Part shown: in pieces, positions 1-7,300 of the stretch
Layout: the number at the start of each line of letters is the position of its first letter
Position numbering within the stretch: the stretch's first letter is position 1
Assembly: GCA_018825925.1 (NCBI GenBank)
Contig: JAHKAT010000217.1
Location: 1-8,319, forward strand
Source: Bacteroidota bacterium
GTDB lineage: Bacteria; Bacteroidota; Bacteroidia; Flavobacteriales_D; Crocinitomicaceae
Direction: 5' to 3'
Length of the DNA: 8,319 nucleotides
The notes under the pieces: model-generated
Told to the model about the DNA's origin: nothing
The model's database searches: none
What the model saw: only the letters and a program-made list of their open reading frames with translations
Made by a program: the position numbers and the translations under genes

Positions 1-110
1 AGAATGAATTATGGGCTGACTGTGGATTCGATCAAAAAGGGATTCTTCAAACGGCCAAAAAAATGCTCAACTACTCCGAGGTAAAATTAGCCGAGGAAAA
101 AGTTGGTTAA
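1..110 (+). CDS. C-terminal end of an unidentified protein (5' end outside window)
   Basis: An open frame enters from the left edge (codons begin at base 3) and stops at TAA 108-110, giving 35 residues. They begin NELWADCGFDQKGIL, contain one Cys (residue 7 of the fragment), and finish in a Lys/Glu-rich, probably helical tail ending AEEKVG. I do not recognise the family. The frame is short enough that chance cannot be excluded: another plus frame stays open to base 84. This one was preferred because its composition is protein-like and it lies on the same strand as the transporter gene that follows 137 bp later. A role in sugar metabolism would fit the neighbour but is guesswork. Confidence 0.4.
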   Translation, partial: NELWADCGFDQKGILQTAKKMLNYSEVKLAEEKVG

Positions 111-167
111 ACGCGTCGATAAAGTATTTTCTTTAATCAATTTTAGAATTTTGTAGTCATAGTTTAA

Positions 168-192
168 TGTGTTTGGAGACTTTCAAAACACA
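168..192. repeat. 7-bp inverted repeat in the transporter leader
   Basis: TGTGTTT (168-174) and its exact reverse complement AAACACA (186-192) are separated by 11 bases. In RNA the stem could continue inward past one G-A mismatch with GAG/TTC pairing around a 3-base loop, so it may be either a hairpin or a two-half-site operator. No T-run follows it directly, which argues against a simple terminator for the upstream gene. Its position 55-80 bases before the MFS start makes a regulatory role plausible, but this is inference from one sequence. Confidence 0.35.
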
Positions 193-194
193 AC

Positions 195-209
195 AGGTTT
201 ACTGAACCT
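195..209. repeat. 5-5-5 dyad AGGTT-N5-AACCT upstream of the transporter
   Basis: AGGTT (195-199), five bases, then AACCT (205-209) form a perfect 15-bp dyad. It lies 3 bp downstream of the 168-192 repeat and about 40 bp before the MFS start. The T-rich stretch that follows (TATTATTTTCC) would also allow a weak hairpin terminator for the upstream gene. Alternatively the dyad size suits a dimeric repressor site overlapping the possible -33 box. The two readings cannot be separated here. Confidence 0.3.
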
Positions 210-227
210 ATTATTTTCCTATTTTCG
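198..227 (+). promoter_or_regulatory. Weak candidate Bacteroidota promoter for the MFS gene
   Basis: The known Bacteroidota sigma-ABfr consensus is TTTG (-33) and TAnnTTTG (-7). Here TTTA (198-201), an 18-base spacer, and TATTTTCG (220-227) match 3 of 4 and 7 of 8 positions. Transcription would begin near 232-235, leaving a leader of about 15 bases. The AT-rich background makes chance matches common, so this is only a suggestion. It would place the 195-209 dyad over the -33 box. Confidence 0.22.
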
Positions 228-247
228 TTCACACGAATATTACAAGC

Positions 248-1999
248 ATGGAAAATTCTACAAGCGCGACCAAAACGAATTATGGTGCACTAACCACTTT
301 AACCACAGTCTTTTTTTTCTGGGGATTTATTGCGGCGGGTAATAGCGTTTTTATCCCTTTTTGCAAAAGCTACTTTAGTTTAGACCAGTTTCAAAGTCAA
401 TTGATAGATTTTGCGTTTTACTTGGCCTATTACCTAGGCGCTTTGTTTTTGTTCATTTTCAGTGCTCAAAAAGGGAAAGACATCGTCGGTTCGTGGGGAT
501 ATAAAAAATCGATAGTATACGGATTGCTCTTCTCCTCTTTAGGTGCAGCAACCATGATTTTCAGTGTTCAGGGCAATAGTTTTAATGGAATGCTCTTCGG
601 TTTATTTATCGTGGCACTTGGATTTTCATTGCAACAAACGTCGGCCAATCCGTTCATGATTTCCTTGGGCGAAGAAAAAACGGGCAGTAGTAGAATCAAT
701 CTCGGTGGCGGAATCAATAGTTTGGGGACAACCATCGGACCGTTAATTGTATCGCTTGCTTTGTTTGGTTCGGCTGCAGCATTGAATGACGATGCCATAA
801 AGCAATTAAGCCTAGACAAGGTAATTACACTTTATACATGCGTAGGATTGTTGTTTGTGTGTGTGGCCGCACTCTTTGGATTTTCCAAGAAAGTTCCGGC
901 AGGAATTAGCGATGAAAAAAGTGAAAAAGCCAATAAAGCGATGGGTAATTTATTGATTATTACTGGCCTTTTATTGATTTGCTTTGTACCTGTTTTTAGT
1001 TCTTATCGAGGAGATCACATCAAAGATTTGAATCAATTAAATATGGATTTGGAAACGGTGAGTTTGGATGAAAATGGTGTAAAACAAGTTCAACTTTCAC
1101 CACAGCAAGCCATTAACCAAGACCTAATTGTTGAAGCCATTGACCACATTCAAAAACCATTGGAGCGGAAACGAATGTTTTGGCTAACGGGTGGGTTATT
1201 GGTAATCATAGCCGGACTTTTATATGCACATGTTAGGGGAAAAAAGACAAAATCGGGTTGGGGCGCGATGCAATACCCTCAGTTGACCTTGGGTATGCTT
1301 GCTATTTTCGTTTATGTGGGTGTTGAAGTTGCCTTAGCAAGCAATTTAGGAGAACTGTTGAAGCAAGAAGAATTTGGATCCATGTCAACATCTAAAATCG
1401 CTCCCTATGTTGCTATGTTTTGGGGAAGTTTGATGATAGGCCGCTGGACGGGAGCAATTAATGCTTTTAAGTTGTCTGATTCAACAAAGAAAACACTTCG
1501 TTTTGTAGTTCCTTTAATTGCTTTTGGGGTTGTACTCTTGGCATCTACTTTGGCAGGCTATGAAGTAAAGGGTTTGTTTTGGTATATCTTGTGTGTATTT
1601 ATTCAAATAGGTGCATTTTTTATCACCAAAGACAAACCGGCATTTACCTTGTTGGTTTTTGGAATATTGGGGATGATTGCTACTTCTATTGGCGTAATGG
1701 GGACAGGAACCGTTGCGATTTATGGAATTTTAAGCGGTGGATTGTGTTGTTCAATAATGTGGCCTTGTATCTTTTCTCTTTCATTGGCTGGCTTGGAGAA
1801 ATACCAAGCTCAAGGATCAGCATTTTTAGTCATGATGATTTTGGGAGGCGCAATCATTCCGCCTTTACAAGGAAAACTATCAGATATTATTGGAATTCAA
1901 TCGTCGTACGTGGTTTCGGTGCTTTGCTTTGGTTATTTGACGTATTTCGCTTTTGCAGTAAAAGGGATATTGAAAAAGCAACAACTTGATTTCGAATAA
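248..1999 (+). CDS. FHS-family (FucP/GluP-like) MFS sugar transporter with central insertion
   Basis: An inner-membrane sugar permease of the fucose-galactose-glucose:H+ symporter branch of the major facilitator superfamily. Family marks are the N-terminal FFFWGF segment (22-27), FAFYLAYYLG (55-64), QQTSANPF (129-136) with the following GGGINSLGTTIGP (153-165), and a C-terminal GSAFLVMMILGGAIIPPLQG run (523-542). At 583 residues it is far longer than E. coli FucP (438). By eye it has 14-15 hydrophobic segments instead of 12. Two extra ones (about 233-251 and 310-327) flank a hydrophilic region at 252-308, between the two halves. Aligned by eye to FucP, the proton-coupling Asp46 and Glu135 correspond to Ser33 and Gln130, so coupling may differ. 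The ATG at 248 begins just before TM1; there is no Shine-Dalgarno sequence, as is normal in Bacteroidota. The substrate is unknown: a hexose, fucose or amino sugar is plausible. Confidence 0.88.
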   Translation: MENSTSATKTNYGALTTLTTVFFFWGFIAAGNSVFIPFCKSYFSLDQFQSQLIDFAFYLAYYLGALFLFIFSAQKGKDIVGSWGYKKSIVYGLLFSSLGAATMIFSVQGNSFNGMLFGLFIVALGFSLQQTSANPFMISLGEEKTGSSRINLGGGINSLGTTIGPLIVSLALFGSAAALNDDAIKQLSLDKVITLYTCVGLLFVCVAALFGFSKKVPAGISDEKSEKANKAMGNLLIITGLLLICFVPVFSSYRGDHIKDLNQLNMDLETVSLDENGVKQVQLSPQQAINQDLIVEAIDHIQKPLERKRMFWLTGGLLVIIAGLLYAHVRGKKTKSGWGAMQYPQLTLGMLAIFVYVGVEVALASNLGELLKQEEFGSMSTSKIAPYVAMFWGSLMIGRWTGAINAFKLSDSTKKTLRFVVPLIAFGVVLLASTLAGYEVKGLFWYILCVFIQIGAFFITKDKPAFTLLVFGILGMIATSIGVMGTGTVAIYGILSGGLCCSIMWPCIFSLSLAGLEKYQAQGSAFLVMMILGGAIIPPLQGKLSDIIGIQSSYVVSVLCFGYLTYFAFAVKGILKKQQLDFE

Positions 2000-2036
2000 A
2001 AAGGAATCAAGAGCATTTATCGCAATCCTTTTTTTT
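1998..2036 (+). terminator. Probable terminator for the MFS gene, embedded in the convergent small gene
   Basis: AAAAAGGA (1998-2005) can pair with TCCTTTTT (2026-2033) around a 20-base loop, and T-residues run from 2029 to 2036. The stem is AT-heavy and the loop is long, so the hairpin is modest. It sits exactly at the MFS stop codon. On the minus strand the same dyad gives a short T-run just past the small Feo gene, so it may work in both directions. The plus-strand T-run is the reverse complement of part of the poly-Lys codons of the small minus-strand gene. Confidence 0.45.
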
Positions 2037-2111
2037 CTTCTTTAGAAAGAATGTTCTAAAAAGATAAATCAAAGCGATTGATATGGCGAAATAGGCGATA
2101 ATTTCTTGCAT
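2007..2111 (-). CDS. FeoB-associated Cys-containing small membrane protein (34 aa)
   Basis: A 34-residue protein read from ATG 2111-2109 to TGA 2009-2007. It begins MQEIIAYF, has a single hydrophobic helix at about residues 4-23, then five consecutive lysines (24-28) and a C-terminal Cys-x-x-Cys (C30, C33) as DCDKCS. This layout (one TM, basic linker, short Cys tail) and the position directly after feoB match the FeoB-associated Cys-rich membrane protein family. By the positive-inside rule the Cys tail should face the cytoplasm. It has only two cysteines, a minimal version. Its start overlaps the feoB stop by one base (TAATG), which suggests translational coupling. The family's biochemical role is not established; a FeoC-like or iron-binding accessory to FeoB is inference. 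It ends 7 bp from the convergent MFS stop. Confidence 0.85.
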   Translation of the reverse strand: MQEIIAYFAISIALIYLFRTFFLKKKKKDCDKCS

Positions 2112-4033
2112 TATTTCAAAAATTGATAAGTTAAAAATGATAGAAAATAAGCCAATAAACTAAAAGCAACAAGCTGTCCGATGGCCCAAGCCCATGAGTT
2201 GGTTTCTTTCCGAACCACCGCCACAGTAGCCATGCATTGAAGGGCATAAACATAAAAAATGAGCAAAGAAATTCCAGAGGCAAAGGAATAAACCAAACGG
2301 CCGTCAGAAAAACGCTGACTCTTCATCTTGGCAATCAATGTCTTTTCATTTTCCTCTCCATTTTCTACCGAATAAATGGTAGCAAGTGTTCCAACAAAAA
2401 CTTCCCGAGCCGCAAAGGAGGTAATCAAGGCAATGCCAATTTTCCAATCATACCCTAAAGGCCGAATGGCTGGCTCTATGGCCTGACCGAAGATGCCTAT
2501 AAACGAATGTTCTAATTGCTCAGCGTTTAAATCTTTTGGTGCTTCAACCCCTTTAGGATGTAGCTGTTCTATGGACATTTCGACGACATGACCTTTTGGG
2601 CCAAAGGAAGCGCCGAACCAAAGCACAATACTCAAGGCCAGAATTATTTTACCTGCATCTAGCACAAAAGTTTTTGTCTTGTCATAAACCATTGTACCAA
2701 CATTTTCCCAACGCGGCAAATGGTAGGAAGGAAGCTCAAGGAGTAAAAAACTTCGGTCTTTATTTTGAATAAATCGATTCAAAACAAATGCCACAATCAA
2801 TGCTGAAACCAGACCAAGAACGTACAAACCAAGCATCACCAATCCCTGTAAATTGAGAAATCCAAATAAGTTTTCATTCGGAATAACAATAGAAATCAAT
2901 ATGGTGTAAACTGGAATTCTGGCGCTACAACTCATCAATGGCGCTACCATAATAGTAATCATTCTCTCCTTCCAGTTGGTAATCATTCGTGCGGCCATGA
3001 TTCCAGGAACTGCGCATGCCCAACTCGAAATTAAAGGCACTACACTTCTTCCGTTTAAACCTAGTGGGCGCATTAGTCGATCCATTAAGAATATTACACG
3101 AGTCAAATAACCCGTTTCCTCCAAAATTCCTATGAATAAAAAAAGTAAGGCAATTTGTGGAACAAAGACAACTACGCCACCTATGCCAGGCAAAACTCCT
3201 TGGGTAAGCAAGTCTGTCGCAATTCCTGGGGGTAAACTATTTGACAAAGTATTTGATAAAAATGCAAATCCTTGGTCAATCCAGTCCATCGGATAAGCAG
3301 CTAGTGTAAAAACACCTTGAAAGATTGAGAATAAAACAACGAGAAAAAACACATAACCGAACACGGGATGCAAGAAAAAACGATCGGCTCTTTGGCTTTT
3401 TTTGCGTGTTGGCTGCTCGCTTGTATCTATGATTTTACTCGTCTCTCGTTTAATTTTGATTCTTCTTTTTTCTATGTCTTGTTTGTGGTTTTCAGTGCCT
3501 TCATCGAAAGGAAAAGCTGGCTCACCTTCTCTTTGTTTTAAACTTGATAATGCTTCTAAAATACGATCTTTACCTAGTCCAATCCGGCCATTCACCTCTA
3601 TAATAGTGGCATTTGGATACATTTGTTGTAAAGCCTCATGCTGCAGGGAGATTTTGTATTTCTTGGCCTTATCAGTCATGTTTAGCACCAATAATATAGG
3701 CAAGTTCAAATCATATAGCTGGTCAAAGAGCAATAAATTCCTTTCCAAATTGGAGGAATCTAAAATCACCATTAACGCATCAGGAAAAGAATTGTGCTGT
3801 TTATTTTGAAGTGTTTCAAAAACAACTCGTTCTTCATTACTTCTAGGAAAAATACTATAGGTTCCAGGAAAATCTATAAATTGATATTTTTCATTGTTCA
3901 ATTCAGCGAAACCAACTTTTAAATCAACCGTTACGCCGGCAAAATTTCCTGTTTTTTGTTTTAGCCCTGTTAAAAGGTTAAAAATGGAACTCTTACCCGT
4001 GTTTGGATTGCCTAAAAGTGCTATTTTTTTCAT
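2111..4033 (-). CDS. feoB: Ferrous iron transport protein B
   Basis: The Fe(II) permease of the inner membrane, with a cytosolic N-terminal G domain. GTPase motifs are visible: G1 GNPNTGKSS (8-16), G2 Thr35 in GVTVD, G3 DFPGTYS (54-60), G4 NMTD (118-121), and a G5-like stretch around 146-152. A basic linker with the GDP-dissociation-inhibitor-like helical region follows (about 165-215). The membrane part carries two Gate repeats: SWACAVPGIMAAR (337-349, Cys340) and PLMSCSARIPVY (365-376, Cys369). Later come FAAREVFVGT (540-549) and ALQCMATVAV (597-606). At 640 residues it is shorter than E. coli FeoB (773), ending right after the last helix, and seems complete. The ATG overlaps the feoA stop by 4 bp (ATGA), preceded by a purine-rich AAGAAG inside feoA. 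The stop overlaps the start of the small Cys protein gene. Confidence 0.97.
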   Translation of the reverse strand: MKKIALLGNPNTGKSSIFNLLTGLKQKTGNFAGVTVDLKVGFAELNNEKYQFIDFPGTYSIFPRSNEERVVFETLQNKQHNSFPDALMVILDSSNLERNLLLFDQLYDLNLPILLVLNMTDKAKKYKISLQHEALQQMYPNATIIEVNGRIGLGKDRILEALSSLKQREGEPAFPFDEGTENHKQDIEKRRIKIKRETSKIIDTSEQPTRKKSQRADRFFLHPVFGYVFFLVVLFSIFQGVFTLAAYPMDWIDQGFAFLSNTLSNSLPPGIATDLLTQGVLPGIGGVVVFVPQIALLFLFIGILEETGYLTRVIFLMDRLMRPLGLNGRSVVPLISSWACAVPGIMAARMITNWKERMITIMVAPLMSCSARIPVYTILISIVIPNENLFGFLNLQGLVMLGLYVLGLVSALIVAFVLNRFIQNKDRSFLLLELPSYHLPRWENVGTMVYDKTKTFVLDAGKIILALSIVLWFGASFGPKGHVVEMSIEQLHPKGVEAPKDLNAEQLEHSFIGIFGQAIEPAIRPLGYDWKIGIALITSFAAREVFVGTLATIYSVENGEENEKTLIAKMKSQRFSDGRLVYSFASGISLLIFYVYALQCMATVAVVRKETNSWAWAIGQLVAFSLLAYFLSFLTYQFLK

Positions 4034-4260
4034 CTAAAAACTTCTTCTTTCAACAAAATGCCTTGTGCTTCATCCTGTCTCAGTGTAAGAACAGAAGAAC
4101 CTAAGTTTACTGCAATTGGACCTTTAAAGGGGGCAATTTGTGACACTTCTAATCGTTGATGTAGTGAAAAGCCAATTTCCAGCATCACCGTTTCAATTTC
4201 AGGAGTACTAAATCCAGAAATAATTCCGTATTGACCAACTTTTAAATCTGCGACTGTCAA
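4030..4260 (-). CDS. feoA: Ferrous iron transport protein A (SH3-like), TTG start
   Basis: A 76-residue cytosolic SH3-fold protein that partners FeoB. Typical features are DLKVGQYGIISGF near the N-terminus (5-17), MLEIGF (26-31, the usual M..lGf turn) and a C-terminal GPIAVNLGSSVLTLRQDEAQ strand-turn-helix region (47-66). The start is read as TTG (4260-4258). In-frame codons upstream run to a TAG at 4308-4306 without any ATG or GTG, and the first internal ATG (Met26) would delete the first strands. The upstream bases are A-rich with no Shine-Dalgarno sequence. It is the first gene of the feo operon and overlaps feoB by 4 bp. In many Bacteroidota feoA and feoB are fused; here they are separate. 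Confidence 0.93.
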   Translation of the reverse strand: MTVADLKVGQYGIISGFSTPEIETVMLEIGFSLHQRLEVSQIAPFKGPIAVNLGSSVLTLRQDEAQGILLKEEVFR

Positions 4261-4323
4261 GATTAATTTTTTGCGTAAAAATAATGAACTTGGTTTACTT
4301 ACGCGCTACCTTGAAAAGGGGAT
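4261..4323 (-). promoter_or_regulatory. 63-bp feoA upstream region with a small inverted repeat
   Basis: This gap separates the helicase stop from the feoA start on the same strand. GCGTAA (4273-4278) and TTACGC (4299-4304) form a 6-bp inverted repeat with a 20-base spacer. GTAAA (4275-4279) can alternatively pair with TTTAC (4294-4298). A minus-strand TATTTTTA resembles TAnnTTTG (7 of 8), but no -33 TTTG lies at the right distance. I see no clear Fur or DtxR box and no strong terminator for the helicase gene, only a 4-bp stem at 4309-4319 without a T-run. An iron-responsive promoter here is expected but not shown. Confidence 0.25.
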
Positions 4324-7300
4324 TTACTCGTATTGCACTGTCCATCCGCGACTTTTTAAAACCCGATGGAAATTGATTAATTCAGTTGCTTTTTTCAGAG
4401 TTAAAAAAATATGCGGAAAAGAAACGGAGGAATGATCGAACTTGCCTTTTAAGTCATAAGGAAATACTTTTTTATCCTTAGAATCTTGTTCACAGAACAG
4501 CATGAATTGTCGCAATAAATTGAGAGAATCATTTTGTGAAATAACCAGATCATCGTGATTTAAAGAAGTAAAAAAATCGATGCTTTTTCTGGCCCTGGTG
4601 AAAAGCACATTCAATCTTCTTCTCCCAGATTTTCTGTTTAATGGGCCGAAGTTTAATAACACTTTCCCTTCAGGGTCTGGCCCATAACCAAAGCTAACAA
4701 ACAGGTGATCGCATTCATCACCTTGCAAATTTTCAAGAGCTTTCAAGAATAATTCGCCCTTTTCAATTTTATCATTGATTATTTGCTGCTCTTCTTTTTC
4801 AAAGGTGTTAAACAAACACATAAGCTGGGTTTCAGAAAATGCCACTATTCCTACTTTTTCAGGTAGGCTTAAAAACGGGCGGACTTTGTCTACCAATCGA
4901 TTTGCTTCGATAGGGTTGATGCGGTTGGAATAAACACCCTCCTTCACGTAATGTTTATTGACCACTCGAGATTTCATATCAGGGGTTGGAAATGCAAGCA
5001 ATTGATTGTCATAAAAATGACGATTTGAAAAAGCAATTAATTCAGGGTTTTCGGAGCGATAGTGCTGCTTTAACATGTGCTTTTTCCAAGTGTAGCTCGC
5101 TTGATGCAATAGGTCGATAGGCTCAGAATCACCTGCTTTAAAGTAATTTTGAGGGGTCATTTGTTCGGTATCACCAACCACCAATACGCGCCCACAACGC
5201 TGCAAAGCACCAAGACTACTGGCTAAAGGAATTTGTGTTGCCTCGTCAAATAATAAAAAATCAATTTTCTGATCACTCATTGGCAAGGAGTCGGCCACTT
5301 GTGAAGGGTTCAACATCCAAACAGGAAGAAGGACGTCTATCCAAACCCGGGCGTCGCTGTTCATTAATTCGCGCACAGTAGGGTGAGAGCGAGTTTTACC
5401 AAATTCCTTTATTAAAATAGATCTTCCGGCTTTCAAACGCTCTTTCAACAAACGCTCTTCTTTTTTTAATTTTTTTGTTCCTATCAACAGTAATTTTTGA
5501 TATTGATCCCATCGCTGGTGAATCCGGTATTGCACTTTTGAGGCAAAATCTTTGTATTCATGATTTTGTAAATCAATAATTTCCTCAATTGTTTCGTGAA
5601 GTTTTTGAGTTTCAAAATTTTTAAATGCTGGAAACTGACTGATAAACAATGTCCAATTACTTTTGAGTATGGAACTCTCTATACTGCTGATGTTTTCGTG
5701 TTGACCTAACTGTTTGTACAGGGAATCACTCAGATTCTCAAGTTCAGTTCTATGTTTAACAAATTCAGAAAATTTAGAGTTAAACAATTGAAAGAACTCG
5801 GAAAATGAATCATTTTCTTCAAGGGATAAAAAGGAACGTACATTTTGATAGAGAATGTGAAGCTCTGCATTTTGGTCAGCCATCTGTGTATTTTCGACCA
5901 TAGAATTACTTCTCCAAAGTTCGTAATCTTCTTTTCTGATTTTTAATTGCATGGAATGCACCCATTCCAATTGTCGTTCGTCTTCAATGCCAATAGTTAA
6001 TAATTTTGCTTCAAGCTTTAATTTCTCCGTAAGCAAGTCACAATACGCAACCCATTTTGTAAGCGCCCTTTTGGGGTCAATAAATGGACTGTGCAGCAAT
6101 TGATTTAGCTTTTTTCGAACCTTGAATCGCTGAAAAACACCTACCTTGTCTAATCGTTCTAAAAGTCCTTGCGCCTCCTCTTTTGAAGGTTGAATTTTCC
6201 AGTTTTTTAATTGATCTTGAAATAATTCGAGCTCTTTATTGTTTTTTAATATTTGCTTATAATATTTATCGAATCGATTAAATTCGCTTTTACTAGGGTT
6301 TAATGTCCTAAAATAAGGTTGATGAATTTCATTGGCCATCAAGCGAGCAAAAGCAGCTTTGCGCATTAAGTCAGCCAAATCATTTTTATTATCTAAAGTA
6401 AAATGCCGCGACATCTCCAACCAGCGTTTCTCAAGGCTAATGACATTGTTTTCAAATGATAAAATCCGGTCCTCTGAAATTAAATTTTGGGGGATGTATT
6501 TAGTAAGCTTATGTAAATCAAGGCTATATAGGTTTTCAATTAAGTTCTTTTTGCTCGTAAATTCAACAATAGACGCAGTGTTTCCATTGTACACTCCCTC
6601 GTCTACGCTTTCCAAATTCTTTATTAATTCCTGGTAGTTTGTAAACGACACTCCACCTATTAAATCTTCTTTACCTAGGATGTTTAACTTTAGTTGTAAA
6701 GCATCTACATGTTGACCGGATAAATCCAAATGATGCGACACCAAAGGCTCAAAACTCTCCATCCACTGCCAGTTGGATTTCAATTGATGAATCAATTGTC
6801 GGGAAGATTTCGATGATTCTGGTAAAAAAGAAAACCGATCTAATTGGTACGTTTTTAATCGATCTAAAATAACTTCTAAGGCTACTCTTTTTTCGGAAAC
6901 TACTAATGAATGATAACCGCCAAACATAGCTTTTGACAAGACATTTGTTAAGAGTTGTGATTTCCCAGTGCCAGGAGGACCTTGAACGACCAAGTTTTTC
7001 CCCCCTAAATCATTTAAGACATCAGTTTGTTCGTCATTGGCAGGTATCACTAACCGGGAAGTTAGGGACCAATCATCACAACTAGTAGATTTAGAACCAG
7101 TTAGTATTTCTTTGATATTGCTGTTTAGATGGTGTCCTAAATCCCCCAAGTGCTCCAAATCTCGAAGAATGGAGAACCGATGGTGGTGAAAGTTTCCAAG
7201 AATTAATTTTCCCTTCAAATCAAATGCAAAACCCAATTCAGTCAATTTTTCACTCCAAATTGTAGGGTCATCTTTCAATAATATAAGCTCTGAAAGGTTC

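Noticed and set aside
568..819. Minus-strand 83-codon frame within the transporter
   Set aside because: It is antisense to conserved MFS sequence and Pro/Leu-rich without motifs.
1579..1989. 136-codon plus-strand frame inside the MFS gene
   Set aside because: It lies in another frame of a gene with clear MFS motifs, and its product is Trp/Tyr/Arg-rich with no family resemblance. It is a shadow.
3402..3809. 135-codon plus-strand frame opposite feoB
   Set aside because: It is antisense to the FeoB G domain, with a Ser/Leu-rich low-complexity product and no motif. It is a shadow of the real gene.
4261..4323. Fur or DtxR box before feoA
   Set aside because: There is no GATAATGATAATCATTATC-like or TTAGGTTAG-like palindrome. 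The AATAATGA fragment alone is too short to count.
6332..6637. Plus-strand 101-codon frame opposite the helicase (also 7535-7735 and 2237-2458)
   Set aside because: These are antisense shadows with no promoter, motif or plausible protein composition.
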